Origin: Actinomycetota bacterium
GTDB taxonomy: Bacteria > Actinomycetota > Thermoleophilia > Gaiellales > Gaiellaceae
DNA: 13,909 nt
Assembly (NCBI GenBank): GCA_003170995.1
Contig: PMXT01000044.1
Coordinates: forward strand, 1 to 13,909
Reading direction: 5' to 3'
Within the stretch, counting starts at the first letter, position 1. Every line of letters begins with the position of its first letter. This document shows, one piece after another, positions 1 through 7,768 of this stretch. The translations under genes and the position numbers were made by a program. The notes under the pieces are model-generated. The model ran no database searches. It had not been told where the DNA came from and saw only the letters and a program-made list of their open reading frames with translations.

Positions 1-1562
1 TCGCGCGTCACCTTGAGCCACTTGGCGTGCTGGTTGAACATCGAATCGACGATGTGGATGAAGGCCTCGTAGCAGTCGAATAGCCCGTGTCGGCCGGTCA
101 ACAGATAGCCCTCCATCCAGCCCTGGCAGAGGTGCTCGGAGAGGACTTCCATTACGCGGCCTTCGGGAGCGAGGCTCTCGTCGGTGGGCAGGATCTTGGC
201 TTCCCAGACCTTGTCGGCGGCCTCGAAGACCGGCGTGAGGCGGTTCGAAGCGGTCTCATCGGGGCCGACGATCCGGAAATCGGTCGGGTTCTTCTCGATG
301 ATGTCGCGCAGGAAGGCACCCGCGACCTTGGTCGCCTCGCTCATGGTGGTACCCGGTTTTTCGACCGGAACGCCGTACTCGCGGAAGTCTGGCATGACGA
401 GGTCGCGCAGGAGCACGCCGCCGTTCGCGTGCGGGTTCGCGCTCATCCGCCGCTCGCCCTTGGGTGGCAGCTCGGCCAGTTCGGGGATCAGGGCTCCGTT
501 CTCGTCGAATAGCTCCCACGGTTTGTAGCTGCGCAGCCACGTTTCCAGCTGCTTTAGGTGCTCGGGGTTCTTGCGCACCTCCGAGAGCGGTACCTGATGC
601 GAGCGCCAGCTGTTCTCCATCGGCTTGCCGTCGACCGTGCGCGGGCCCGTCCAGCCCTTGGGCGTGCGCAGGATGATCATCGGCCAACGCGGTCGCTCCG
701 TGACGTCCTGCTCGCGCGCGTCCTTCTGGATCTGCGCGATCTCGTCCAGCGCCTCGTCTAGCACGGCTGCATAGCGCTGGTGGACTGCTGCGTGCTCCTC
801 GCCGTCGAAGCCGCCGGTCATCAGCAGTGGGTGGTAGCCGTAGCCCTCGAAGAGCGAGACGAGCTCTTCCTCGGGGATGCGCGCGAGCACGGTCGGGTTG
901 GCGATCTTGTAGCCGTTCAGGTGCAGGATCGGGAGCACGGCGCCGTCGGTTTTGGCATTCAGGAACTTGTTCGAATGCCAGCTCGTCGCCAGCGGCCCCG
1001 TCTCGGCCTCGCCGTCGCCGACGACACAGGCCACGACGAGATCGGGGTTGTCGAAGGCGGCTCCGTAGGCGTGCGCGATCGAGTAGCCGAGCTCACCGCC
1101 CTCGTGGATCGAGCCGGGCACTTCGGGCGCGACGTGGCTGGGGATGCCGCCGGGAAAGGAGAACTGGCGGAATAGCGCGGCCATGCCCTCCTCGTCCTGG
1201 CTGACGTGCGGGTAGAGGCCGGAGTAGGAGCCCTCGAGGTAGGTGTTGGCAACCAGGCCCGGACCGCCGTGGCCGGGGCCGGTGATGTAGATCGCGCTCA
1301 GATCGCGCTGGCGGATGGCACGGTTCATGTGCACGTAGATGAAGTTGAGGCCTGGCGTGGTGCCGAAGTGCCCGAGCAAGCGAGGTTTGACGTGCTCAGG
1401 AAGCAGCGGCTTCTTCAGAAGGGGGTTTTCGAGCAGGTAGATCTGTCCGACCGAGAGGTAGTTGGCCGCGCGCCAGTAGGCGTCGATCAGCCCCAGCTCC
1501 TCGGCCGAGAGCGGGCCCTTCGCCGCGATAGCCTTATTCGGGTTCGTGCTCTTCTCGGACAC
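1..1562 (-). CDS. xfp: Phosphoketolase (xylulose-5-P/fructose-6-P), N-terminal two thirds, cut by the left edge
   Basis: Thiamine-diphosphate enzyme that splits xylulose 5-phosphate (and often fructose 6-phosphate) with phosphate into acetyl phosphate and an aldose phosphate. About 520 codons are visible, against roughly 790-820 residues in the family, so the C-terminus lies outside the window. Family landmarks read on the minus strand: [15 protein letters not shown] and [14 protein letters not shown] near the N-terminus, the cofactor-site GPGHGGP at residues 95-101, GDGEAETG at 182-189, and [17 protein letters not shown] near residue 465. The start is a GTG at 1562-1560, chosen because GGAGG sits six bases upstream. 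The gene is divergent from the ABC exporter across a 118-base gap. The acetyl phosphate product would link to acetyl-CoA or acetate through phosphotransacetylase or acetate kinase, neither of which is visible here. Family assignment is very secure; the choice between sugar phosphates is not readable. Confidence 0.97.
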   Translation of the reverse strand, partial: MSEKSTNPNKAIAAKGPLSAEELGLIDAYWRAANYLSVGQIYLLENPLLKKPLLPEHVKPRLLGHFGTTPGLNFIYVHMNRAIRQRDLSAIYITGPGHGGPGLVANTYLEGSYSGLYPHVSQDEEGMAALFRQFSFPGGIPSHVAPEVPGSIHEGGELGYSIAHAYGAAFDNPDLVVACVVGDGEAETGPLATSWHSNKFLNAKTDGAVLPILHLNGYKIANPTVLARIPEEELVSLFEGYGYHPLLMTGGFDGEEHAAVHQRYAAVLDEALDEIAQIQKDAREQDVTERPRWPMIILRTPKGWTGPRTVDGKPMENSWRSHQVPLSEVRKNPEHLKQLETWLRSYKPWELFDENGALIPELAELPPKGERRMSANPHANGGVLLRDLVMPDFREYGVPVEKPGTTMSEATKVAGAFLRDIIEKNPTDFRIVGPDETASNRLTPVFEAADKVWEAKILPTDESLAPEGRVMEVLSEHLCQGWMEGYLLTGRHGLFDCYEAFIHIVDSMFNQHAKWLKVTR

Positions 1563-1600
1563 CGTCAACCTCCCACCTCGTTCGCGCCGCTGTCAGTGGC

Positions 1601-1627
1601 AGCCTACCCTGGTTTCGCCTCTTTCAA
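1601..1627 (-). promoter_or_regulatory. Candidate promoter for phosphoketolase
   Basis: Reading the minus strand, a TTGAAA-like -35 element (1627-1622) is followed after 15 bases by TAGGCT (1606-1601), which fits the actinobacterial TAnnnT -10 form. It lies about 40 bases upstream of the GTG start. The spacer is shorter than the usual 16-18 bases, so this is only a candidate. The same 118-base gap must also hold the promoter for the divergent ABC genes, for which I see no convincing pair. Confidence 0.3.
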
Positions 1628-1680
1628 CGCGATCCCACTCGCGCGCCGTCCGCGAAGATCGGTAAAGCTTCTCTTCGACC

Positions 1681-2583
1681 ATGACGGCGGTGATTCGGGC
1701 AGAGAGCCTGACCAAGTTCTACGGCGAGAGCCGCGGCGTCGTCGATCTCGGCTTCGAGGTCGAGGCGGGCGAGGTGTTCGGCTTCCTCGGCCCGAACGGC
1801 GCCGGCAAGACGACGACCATTCGCTTGATGCTCGATCTGATCCGGCCGAGCTCGGGTCGGCTCAAGCTGTTTGGGCTGGACGTTCGCAAACAGAGCGTCG
1901 CCGTCCGCAGCAGGACAGGCTACCTACCTGGTGATCTGCATCTGTACGAGCGCCTGACGCCGCGCGAGTACTTGCGCTACGTAGCCGCGCTCCGCGGTCT
2001 CGACGGGCTGGGGGACGGAGAGGCGCTCGCCGAGCGCTTCGAGCTCGAGCTCGAGCGGCCGATCAGGGCGCTTTCCAAGGGCAACCGCCAGAAGGTCGGC
2101 CTCGTCCAGGCCTTCCTCCACCACCCCGACTTGCTCTTGCTCGACGAGCCGACGGCTGGGCTCGACCCGCTCGTCCAGCAGACCTTCAACGAGCTGTTGC
2201 GCGAGGTCGTGACGGAAGGACGGACGGTCTTCCTCTCCTCGCACATCCTCTCCGAGGTGCAGCGCCTGGCCGATCGCGTGGCGATCATCCGTGAGGGCTC
2301 GCTCGAGCTGGTCGAGGCGGTCGAGACGCTGCGAGCGCGTGCCTTCGTGCGCGTCGAGGCGACCTTCGGCACGCCGCCGCCGCAGGAGGCCTTTGCAGGC
2401 CTTCCCGGTGTACGCGAGCTCGAGCGGCGCGGGCCGGTCGTGGTGCTTGCGCTCGAGGGCTCGGCGGATCCGCTGATCAAAGCGTTGGCTCGCTACGAGG
2501 TGCTGGCACTCGACAGCCACGAGGCTGACCTCGAGGACTTCTTCCTGGCGCTCTATCGCAAGGGGAAGAGTGATGCTGAGTAG
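1681..2583 (+). CDS. ABC transporter ATP-binding protein (ABC-2 exporter type)
   Basis: Cytoplasmic ATPase subunit, 300 residues, that would power the membrane permease encoded immediately downstream. Visible motifs in order: Walker A GPNGAGKT (37-44), an ABC signature variant LSKGNRQKVG (131-140) in place of LSGGQ, Walker B LLLLDEPTAGLDP (151-163) and the switch histidine in SSHIL (His188). The position where a Q-loop glutamine is expected reads YLPGD (81-85), with Gly at that place. A C-terminal stretch of about 90 residues after the ATPase core is typical of the drug/antibiotic-exporter ATPase group. The ATG start has no strong Shine-Dalgarno site, and a short or absent leader is possible. 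Substrate cannot be told; export of a small molecule or antibiotic, or self-protection, is the usual role of this subfamily. Confidence 0.93.
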   Translation: MTAVIRAESLTKFYGESRGVVDLGFEVEAGEVFGFLGPNGAGKTTTIRLMLDLIRPSSGRLKLFGLDVRKQSVAVRSRTGYLPGDLHLYERLTPREYLRYVAALRGLDGLGDGEALAERFELELERPIRALSKGNRQKVGLVQAFLHHPDLLLLDEPTAGLDPLVQQTFNELLREVVTEGRTVFLSSHILSEVQRLADRVAIIREGSLELVEAVETLRARAFVRVEATFGTPPPQEAFAGLPGVRELERRGPVVVLALEGSADPLIKALARYEVLALDSHEADLEDFFLALYRKGKSDAE

Positions 2584-3379
2584 CGTTTTCGCCAAGACCC
2601 TCTACGATCGGCTCCGCAGTTTTCGCTGGTGGTGTCTGGGCACCCTTGCCTTCATAGCCCTGTACGGATCGGTCTTTCCGAGCCTGCACGGCAAGCAGTC
2701 GCTGAACAAGCTGATCGAGGGTTATCCGCAGGCCCTCAAGGGCTTCGTTGGCTTCGGCGGTAACCTCGACATTGCCTCGGGCGCGGGCTATCTCGGCACG
2801 GAGGTCTTCTCGTTCTGGGGGCCGATCGTTCTGGTCGCCGTGGCGATCGCAGCCGGTTCCGCCGCGATAGCGGGAGAGGAGGAGCGGGGAACTCTCGATC
2901 TACTTCTGTCGCTGCCCGTGTCGCGCACGCGCTGCCTGCTCGAGAAGCTGGCGGCGCTCGTCTGTGAGGTGGTTGCGCTCGCGTTCGTGATGTGGATTCT
3001 GCTCGTGATCGTCTCGTCCGCGGCCGGGATGGGCGTGAGCGCTGTCAATCTCGCCGCGGCGATGCTCGGTCTCGTCCTTTTCGCGCTCGACTTCGGAATG
3101 CTGGCGTTTGCTATCGGTGCCGCCACGGGACGCAAGGCGCTGGCGATCGGGCTATCGGCCACCGCCGCTGTCATCGCCGACGTGCTCAACGCCCTGGCGC
3201 CGCTGGCGAGCTGGCTCGATAGCGCCAGGCTCGTCTCACCCTTCTACTTCTACTCGCACGGCGACCCACTCCGGCACGGAATCGCCGGCACCGACACGCT
3301 CATTCTTTTAGCGATCGCTGTGGTTCTCGGCGCCCTCGCTCCGCATCTCTTCCGGCGCCGCGATTTGTCGACGCCTTGA
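2573..3379 (+). CDS. ABC-2 type transporter permease
   Basis: Integral membrane subunit of about 268 residues pairing with the ATPase just upstream, whose last 11 bases it overlaps. The ATG at 2573 is preferred; a GTG directly before it (2570) is also in frame. An AGGGGAAG site lies inside the upstream gene at a suitable distance, so translation is probably coupled. About six hydrophobic segments are visible. Between the second and third lies the ABC-2 family signature IAGEEERGTLDLLLSLPVSR, followed by the lysine-containing LLEKLAAL, the region that contacts the ATPase. The C-terminus ends in a short basic tail (FRRRDLSTP). Together the two genes form a complete exporter with no separate solute-binding protein, as expected for this class. 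Substrate is unknown. Confidence 0.9.
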   Translation: MLSSVFAKTLYDRLRSFRWWCLGTLAFIALYGSVFPSLHGKQSLNKLIEGYPQALKGFVGFGGNLDIASGAGYLGTEVFSFWGPIVLVAVAIAAGSAAIAGEEERGTLDLLLSLPVSRTRCLLEKLAALVCEVVALAFVMWILLVIVSSAAGMGVSAVNLAAAMLGLVLFALDFGMLAFAIGAATGRKALAIGLSATAAVIADVLNALAPLASWLDSARLVSPFYFYSHGDPLRHGIAGTDTLILLAIAVVLGALAPHLFRRRDLSTP

Positions 3380-3442
3380 GAGCTCGTTCCAAATAACGCA
3401 CTCTGCCGCCCGGCCGCGCTCAGCGAAGGAATCCGCGCGACC

Positions 3443-4006
3443 GTGTCGCACAACGAGTACGTGTGGCACGACATCTTCTCCCTCCAGATCGGGATCGGCG
3501 ACAAGATCCTTCGCTCGATTCTGATCTACGTGTTTCTGATCGCCATGTTGCGCATCGTCGGCAAGCGTGAGCTCGGGCAGGCGAACACGCTTGATCTCGT
3601 CGTGCTCCTACTGGTGGCGAACGCCGTTCAGAACGGGATCATCGGCAACGATATCTCGGTGACCGGAGCCGCGATCGGCGCGGCAACTCTGTTTGGGATT
3701 AACGAGCTGTTCTCGCGCGCGACCTATCTCTTTCCCTTTGCCTCGCGCGTGCTCGAGGGCGAGCCCACGCAGCTGATCGGGGACGGGAAGCCAATCCCGA
3801 GGGCGCTTCGCTCGACCGGTATCTCGCTCAGCGAGCTGCGTGCGATCGCGCGCCGTCAGGGCTTCATGCACCTCGGCGACGTGCACACCGCGATCCTGGA
3901 GACGAACGGCGTCGTGACCATGTTCAAGGAGAACGAGCCGCTCATCTATCACCCGGCCGAGCCGGGCGGCCTGCGCATCGGCAAGCGCTGGCGTTCGCGC
4001 GGCTGA
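3443..4006 (+). CDS. DUF421/YetF family membrane protein
   Basis: Small membrane protein of 187 residues. The N-terminal half holds about three hydrophobic helices, including the family motif LRIVGKRELGQANTLDLV (about residues 36-53) and LLVANAVQNGIIG. The C-terminal half is the soluble YetF-type domain (LIGDGKPIPRALRSTGIS, then ELRAIARRQGF and VHTAILETNGVVTMF). The length is usual for the family. The biochemical function of DUF421 proteins is not established; members in Bacillus are linked to spores and envelope stress. The GTG start at 3443 is supported by AAGGA about 12 bases upstream. It follows the ABC permease after 63 bases on the same strand, so co-transcription is possible but not shown. 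It converges on the cyclase gene with only 8 bases between stops. Confidence 0.9.
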   Translation: MSHNEYVWHDIFSLQIGIGDKILRSILIYVFLIAMLRIVGKRELGQANTLDLVVLLLVANAVQNGIIGNDISVTGAAIGAATLFGINELFSRATYLFPFASRVLEGEPTQLIGDGKPIPRALRSTGISLSELRAIARRQGFMHLGDVHTAILETNGVVTMFKENEPLIYHPAEPGGLRIGKRWRSRG

Positions 4007-4014
4007 GTGGGCGT

Positions 4015-4635
4015 CTAGCGACGGATCAAGACGGCGCGTGCCGGCGCCCCGTCCGAGCCGACCAGTTTGAGTGGCAGGCAGATCAGCTCGTAGGAACCGG
4101 GCTCGATTCCGCGCAGATCGAGGCCCTCGACGCAGACGACTCCGGCCGAGAGCAGAACACGGTGCGCAGCCGCATCTCCGATCGAGAGGTAATCGATTCC
4201 CAGCAGTCTGGTTCCGCGTTTGACCATGTAGGTGGCCGCCCCTTTGTCCAGGCGTACGAAGTCGCGCGTGAATTCGTCCCGGTTCCAGAGCTGCGAGTTG
4301 CGCGTCTTGAAGAGGATTCGCTTGCTTCCGCGCGGCGGTAGTTCCAGCGCGCGCACCGTGGCGAGGTCGAGTGCGCTTGTCGCTGCGGTAGCGTCGACCA
4401 CTTCAACCTGTCCGATCAGAACCTCGAGCGGTAGCGTCTCGGCGCCGGCACCGTCTTCGAGAAAGTGATCGGGCGCGTCTACGTGTGTGCCCGAGTGGGC
4501 GCCCATGTCGAGCTCGCTCACATTGGCCGGGTCGCCGGCGGCGATCGACTGAACACGCGTCACGTGCACCGGCGGGTTGCCGGCGTAGTGGAGCATTCCA
4601 TCCCGGATCGGGACGCTGATGTCGAAGACTCTCAC
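4015..4635 (-). CDS. Cyclase family protein (KynB-like metal-dependent hydrolase)
   Basis: Soluble hydrolase of 206 residues from the cyclase family (PF04199), which includes kynurenine formamidase (KynB) and isatin hydrolase. The metal site HSGTHVDAPDH is intact (His47, His51, Asp53, His57), and the downstream His158 and Glu170 (AAHRVLL...VCVEGLDL) match the other catalytic positions. The N-terminus (DISVPIRDGMLHYAGNPPV) is the standard family start and the length is normal. No other tryptophan-catabolism gene (tdo, kyn) is in the window, so a specific KynB role is not supported; hydrolysis of an N-formyl or cyclic amide substrate is the safe call. The ATG start lies next to a hairpin (4656-4705). 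It faces the DUF421 gene tail to tail. Confidence 0.92.
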   Translation of the reverse strand: MRVFDISVPIRDGMLHYAGNPPVHVTRVQSIAAGDPANVSELDMGAHSGTHVDAPDHFLEDGAGAETLPLEVLIGQVEVVDATAATSALDLATVRALELPPRGSKRILFKTRNSQLWNRDEFTRDFVRLDKGAATYMVKRGTRLLGIDYLSIGDAAAHRVLLSAGVVCVEGLDLRGIEPGSYELICLPLKLVGSDGAPARAVLIRR

Positions 4636-4655
4636 GACGAGAACCTTAGTCGCTC

Positions 4656-4705
4656 GTCTCGAAACGAAAACGGCTCACTCGGAGAGACTCTCTCCGGGCG
4701 AGCCG
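4656..4705 (-). terminator. Terminator-like hairpin upstream of the cyclase start
   Basis: Two stacked stems read CGGCTC/GAGCCG (4671-4676 with 4700-4705) and CGGAGA/TCTCCG (4680-4685 with 4691-4696), with a 3-by-3 internal loop and a 5-base apical loop. On the minus strand the stem is followed directly by TTTTCGTTT, which makes it look like an intrinsic terminator or an attenuator in the cyclase leader, ending about 20-35 bases before the ATG. On the plus strand it lacks a T-rich tail and would sit in or before the lipoprotein leader. The structure is seen; its role is inferred. Confidence 0.5.
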
Positions 4706-4761
4706 CCTTGAAGCGGGTTAGGGTACGCCAGAGGGTTCGATCAATCGATTGGAGGCGGATT

Positions 4762-5223
4762 GTGCTTCGCGGAAGGAAAGCATCGACCACCTGGATCGTC
4801 ATCGTCGCGGCGAGTTTGACCCTCTCCGGCTGCGGAGGAGCCGCGAAGAAGCAGCAGGCGGCGACGCAGACGACGCAGACGACACAGACAACGTCTACCG
4901 CTCCGGATACCTCTCCCACGGGCGTGCAGAAGTGCCTTACGGCGGTAGGGCTCAAGGTCGTCACGAGCGGAGATCTCCCCGTCATCCGGGGGTCGAAGGC
5001 TGCTGTCGGATTGCGGCTGCCCGGCGGCGGGAACTTCATGCCCGGCCATCTGTCGGCTGCCATCTTCTGGTACCGCACCACAGCAAAGGCATTGAGCATG
5101 TGGAAGAGCAGCGTCCACTCGTTCTTCGCGATGCAGGTCGATAACCTCGTCATCGTTTACAACCCGTCCCCGTCGTCCACCGCGGTTATGAACAAGATCG
5201 AAGCCTGTATGCAAGGCCGCTAG
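4762..5223 (+). CDS. Small lipoprotein of unknown function
   Basis: Predicted exported lipoprotein of 153 residues. The GTG start at 4762 is chosen because GGAGG lies seven bases upstream and because it places a proper lipoprotein signal at the N-terminus: basic LRGRK, hydrophobic WIVIVAASLTL, then the lipobox LSGC with Cys24 as the lipid-modified residue. A longer in-frame opening exists but would run over the cyclase start on the other strand. After the lipobox comes a low-complexity Gln/Thr linker (about residues 31-46), common in surface lipoproteins, then a compact domain of about 100 residues with two cysteines (Cys58, Cys149) that could form a disulfide. I do not recognise the domain. 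It faces the 2-oxoacid oxidoreductase operon and shares its terminator region. Confidence 0.8.
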   Translation: MLRGRKASTTWIVIVAASLTLSGCGGAAKKQQAATQTTQTTQTTSTAPDTSPTGVQKCLTAVGLKVVTSGDLPVIRGSKAAVGLRLPGGGNFMPGHLSAAIFWYRTTAKALSMWKSSVHSFFAMQVDNLVIVYNPSPSSTAVMNKIEACMQGR

Positions 5224-5233
5224 GGCCTCGAGC

Positions 5234-5268
5234 AAAAAGAAAGCGGGGGCCGCCGGTGGGCAGCCCCC
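5234..5268 (-). terminator. Intrinsic terminator of the por operon, possibly bidirectional
   Basis: GGGGGC (5245-5250) pairs with GCCCCC (5263-5268), and an inner GCC/GGC pair extends the stem. On the minus strand the stem is followed by GCTTTCTTTTTGC, a T-rich tail, so it should end transcription of the operon whose last stop codon is at 5276-5278. It also lies just after the lipoprotein stop on the plus strand and may stop readthrough from both sides, although the plus-strand tail (ATATTCCC) is poor. Confidence 0.75.
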
Positions 5269-5275
5269 ATATTCC

Positions 5276-6289
5276 CTAGGCGGCTGCGCCCACCGGCGTC
5301 TCGGCCTGTTCGGTCTTCTCCGCCGGTTTGATGACCGGGAGCTCCGTGACCGGCTCGCCGCACAGTCGGAGCAGCTTGCTCCACTCGTCCTCGACCTGCT
5401 GCTGGATGGCCTCGAGCACGGCCTCGTTGCCGGGCTTGAAGAGGTGAGCGAAACGCCTCTGCATCTTCAGGAAGTCGACCACCGGGATCACCTTGCGTGG
5501 CCGGTAACTGAGTTTGTACTCGCCGTTCAGGACCTCGAACAGCGGCCAGAAAAGGCTGTCCTGGGCGGCTCTCATTACCTCCATCCCGACCCTCGGCTCG
5601 TGTCCCCAACCGAGTGGGCAGTCGCTCATCACGTTCAGGAAGGCTGGCCCGTCCATCGCCACGGCGCGCTCGACCTTGGCGCTCAGATCTTGCCAGCGGG
5701 CGCCCGAGGACTGGCCCACATAGGGAATGTGGTGCGCGGCCGCGATCGCCGTCAGGTCCTTGCGCTGCTGGAGCTTGCCGAACGACTCGGAGCCGACTGG
5801 GCTGGTGGTCGTGTCGGCGCCGTAGGGAGTCGCACCCGAGCGCTGGATACCCGTATTCATGTAGGCGCCGTTGTCGTAGCAGACATACAGGAAGCGGTGG
5901 CCTCGCTCGAGTGCCCCCGACAGGGCCTGCAGACCGATGTCGTAGGTGCCGCCGTCGCCGCCGAAGGCGACGATCGTGACTTCCTTGTCGCCGCCGGGCA
6001 GCGTGCCGCGCCGTTTCATGACCTTGTAGGCAGCCTCGACGCCGCTTGCGACCGCCGCCGTGTTCTCGAATGCAGTGTGCATCCAGGGCACGTTCCAGGC
6101 CGTGATCGGGTAGCGCGAGGTGGCGACCTCGAGGCAGCCGGTGGCGTTCAAGACGATCACTGGCGTCTCGATCGAGCTTAGAACCGTGCGAACGATGCTC
6201 GGAGCACCGCAGCCCTGGCAGAGAGCGTGTCCACCGCCGAGCGGCTGGACACCGTGTTGGTTTAAAGCAATCCGCTTCAGTCTCGACAT
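5276..6289 (-). CDS. porB: 2-oxoacid:ferredoxin oxidoreductase, beta subunit (pyruvate type)
   Basis: Thiamine-diphosphate subunit (337 residues) of the enzyme that oxidatively decarboxylates pyruvate or a related 2-oxoacid to acyl-CoA, reducing ferredoxin. Four cysteines placed as in PorB proteins (Cys24 and Cys27 in HALCQGCGAP, Cys52 in TGCLEV, Cys224 in SDCPLGW) should hold a [4Fe-4S] cluster. The cofactor motif is GDGGTYDIG (111-119), followed by CYDNGAYMNTGIQRSG and TPYGADTTTSP, the classical family core. The length is slightly above usual because of a C-terminal tail rich in Glu and Ala. It is the last gene of the operon, five bases after the alpha subunit stop, with GGAG nine bases before the ATG. 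Pyruvate is the likeliest substrate, but branched-chain or aromatic 2-oxoacids cannot be excluded. Confidence 0.95.
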   Translation of the reverse strand: MSRLKRIALNQHGVQPLGGGHALCQGCGAPSIVRTVLSSIETPVIVLNATGCLEVATSRYPITAWNVPWMHTAFENTAAVASGVEAAYKVMKRRGTLPGGDKEVTIVAFGGDGGTYDIGLQALSGALERGHRFLYVCYDNGAYMNTGIQRSGATPYGADTTTSPVGSESFGKLQQRKDLTAIAAAHHIPYVGQSSGARWQDLSAKVERAVAMDGPAFLNVMSDCPLGWGHEPRVGMEVMRAAQDSLFWPLFEVLNGEYKLSYRPRKVIPVVDFLKMQRRFAHLFKPGNEAVLEAIQQQVEDEWSKLLRLCGEPVTELPVIKPAEKTEQAETPVGAAA

Positions 6290-6294
6290 GGTGG

Positions 6295-7455
6295 TCAGCT
6301 CCGTAGTGCGATGTGGGTGGGCGCCTCGCCGGCGAAGATGGCCCGAGCTTCGTCGGGAACCAGCTCGCGGCCGCCGAGGCCGAAGACGTGAGCACGCAAC
6401 TTGGCGCTCGAGCCGTACAGCGCTGCCGCCATCTCGGAGTGCAGCGACGGCACCGCGCCGGGCGCATCCGAGCGGTCGAGCACGATCACTTCCTGGGCAG
6501 ATGCGAGCGCTTTGCGGATTGCCTCGGCCGGGAAGGGTCGGTAGGAGACCAGGCGCAACAGCCCGACCTTCTCGCCCTCGGCACGCAGCTCGTCGACGAC
6601 GTCCTTGATCGTTCCGGCCGTCGATCCCATCAGGAAGACCACTCGCTCGGCGCCCTCGAGCTCGTACTCCTCGAGCAGGCCGAAGGGCCGGCCGACCAGC
6701 GGGGAGTACTCGGCGAAGACATCCGCGATCACCGTCTCCGCGGCTTCCATGGCCGCGTTCATCTGGTAGCGGAGCTCCGTGTAGTAGTCCTGCAGAGCGA
6801 AGATGCCCTTGGTCGTGACCTGCTCGACATCGAGCAGCGGCAGCGGGATCTTGTACTCACCGACGAAGTCCTTGACGACCTCGTCGGGAGTCAGGATCAG
6901 CGGCTCCTCCGAGTGAGTGAGCGTGAAGCCGTCCTGGCAGACCAGCACCGGCAGCATCACGTCGGGGTGTTCGGCGATCCGGGCTGCCGTGACCATGTGG
7001 TCGTAGGCCTCCTGAACGCTCTCGGCGAACAGCTGGATCACGCCGGAGTCGCGGATCATCATCGAGTCGGAGTGGTCACAGTGGATGTTGAGTGGCGCCG
7101 AGAGGGCGCGGTTGCCCACCGCCATCACGATCGGCGCCCGCATACCGGCGGCGATGTAGACCATCTCGGCCATCAGGGCCAGGCCCTGTGACGAGGTGGC
7201 CGTCATCGAGCGGGCACCGGCCATCGCAGCGCCGATGGTCGCGCTCATCGCGGAGTGCTCCGACTCGACGTTGACGATCTCGGTCGTTGCCTTGCCGTTG
7301 GCGACCAGCTTGGCGAAGGTCTGGATGATCGGGGTCTGCGGCGTGATCGGGTAGACGGGGAAGACGTCGGGGTCGATCTGAGCCATCGCGTAGGCGACGG
7401 CCTCGCCGCCGGTCAGAAGCTGGGCTCCTTCCTGTGTCTTAACTGCCACTCTCAT
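6295..7455 (-). CDS. porA: 2-oxoacid:ferredoxin oxidoreductase, alpha subunit (pyruvate type)
   Basis: Alpha subunit (386 residues) that forms the active site with the beta subunit. Landmarks: GGEAVAYAMAQIDPDVFPVYPITPQTP near the N-terminus (split here around the YPITPQTP motif), VESEHSAMSATIGAAMAGAR with the conserved glutamate, and TSSQGLALMAEMVY. A middle domain includes APLNIHCDHSDSMMIRDSG. The C-terminal domain (VVFLMGSTAGT, LVSYRPFP) is the transketolase C-terminal-like part. The start is ambiguous: GTG 7458, ATG 7455 and GTG 7449 are all in frame. ATG is taken here, although GTG 7449 has the best spacing from GAGGAG. The gene overlaps the end of the delta subunit by about 17 bases, a sign of coupled translation. 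Length and motifs are complete. Confidence 0.95.
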   Translation of the reverse strand: MRVAVKTQEGAQLLTGGEAVAYAMAQIDPDVFPVYPITPQTPIIQTFAKLVANGKATTEIVNVESEHSAMSATIGAAMAGARSMTATSSQGLALMAEMVYIAAGMRAPIVMAVGNRALSAPLNIHCDHSDSMMIRDSGVIQLFAESVQEAYDHMVTAARIAEHPDVMLPVLVCQDGFTLTHSEEPLILTPDEVVKDFVGEYKIPLPLLDVEQVTTKGIFALQDYYTELRYQMNAAMEAAETVIADVFAEYSPLVGRPFGLLEEYELEGAERVVFLMGSTAGTIKDVVDELRAEGEKVGLLRLVSYRPFPAEAIRKALASAQEVIVLDRSDAPGAVPSLHSEMAAALYGSSAKLRAHVFGLGGRELVPDEARAIFAGEAPTHIALRS

Positions 7456-7768
7456 CACTCCTCATTACCCAACCCGCGGGGGTCTCGGTCTCCTCGGGCA
7501 CCATCTCGATCGCGCCGACGGGACATACGGCCGCGCACACTTCGCAGCCCTTGCAGAAGTAGTCGTCGAAGCCGACGAAGGTCGTGTCCTCGATCAGGAT
7601 CGCCGAGTCGGGACAGTAGAGCCAGCAGAGCAGGCAGTTGGTGCACTTCGAGAGATCGGCGAGCGGCTTGATGCCGGTGCGCCAGCTCCCGGTCTTGGGC
7701 TTCTCGGCGTCGGTGGGCCTGATCGTGCCCCCCGGCGAGAGTTCTTGCCAGGGCCTCAGGCCAGACAT
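7439..7768 (-). CDS. porD: 2-oxoacid:ferredoxin oxidoreductase, delta subunit (2x[4Fe-4S] ferredoxin)
   Basis: Electron-transfer subunit of 109 residues. Two complete CxxCxxCxxxC motifs are visible: Cys42/45/48/52 (KCTNCLLCWLYCP) and Cys72/75/78/82 (FCKGCEVCAAVCP), each followed by the usual proline, for two [4Fe-4S] clusters. The N-terminal 30 residues (SWRTGIKPL just before the first cluster) are typical of PorD. It would pass electrons from the alpha/beta core to free ferredoxin or to the NAD(P)-linked partner encoded at the head of the operon. The ATG is preceded by GGAGG at seven bases. The start overlaps the end of the gamma subunit by 13 bases and its end overlaps the alpha subunit. 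Confidence 0.95.
   Translation of the reverse strand: MSGLRPWQELSPGGTIRPTDAEKPKTGSWRTGIKPLADLSKCTNCLLCWLYCPDSAILIEDTTFVGFDDYFCKGCEVCAAVCPVGAIEMVPEETETPAGWVMRSDESGS

Noticed and set aside
1206..1934. A 242-codon plus-strand frame spanning the phosphoketolase start and the ABC ATPase
   Set aside because: It overlaps two secure genes in other frames, and its start lies in the middle of the phosphoketolase coding region.
4465..4761. N-terminal extension of the lipoprotein to an ATG at 4465
   Set aside because: It would cover the cyclase start on the other strand and bury the signal peptide about 100 residues inside; GTG 4762 has GGAGG and gives a proper lipobox.
6313..7191. A 292-codon plus-strand open frame opposite porA
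   Set aside because: It mirrors the codon periodicity of porA; the product shows no domain and no ribosome site was found.
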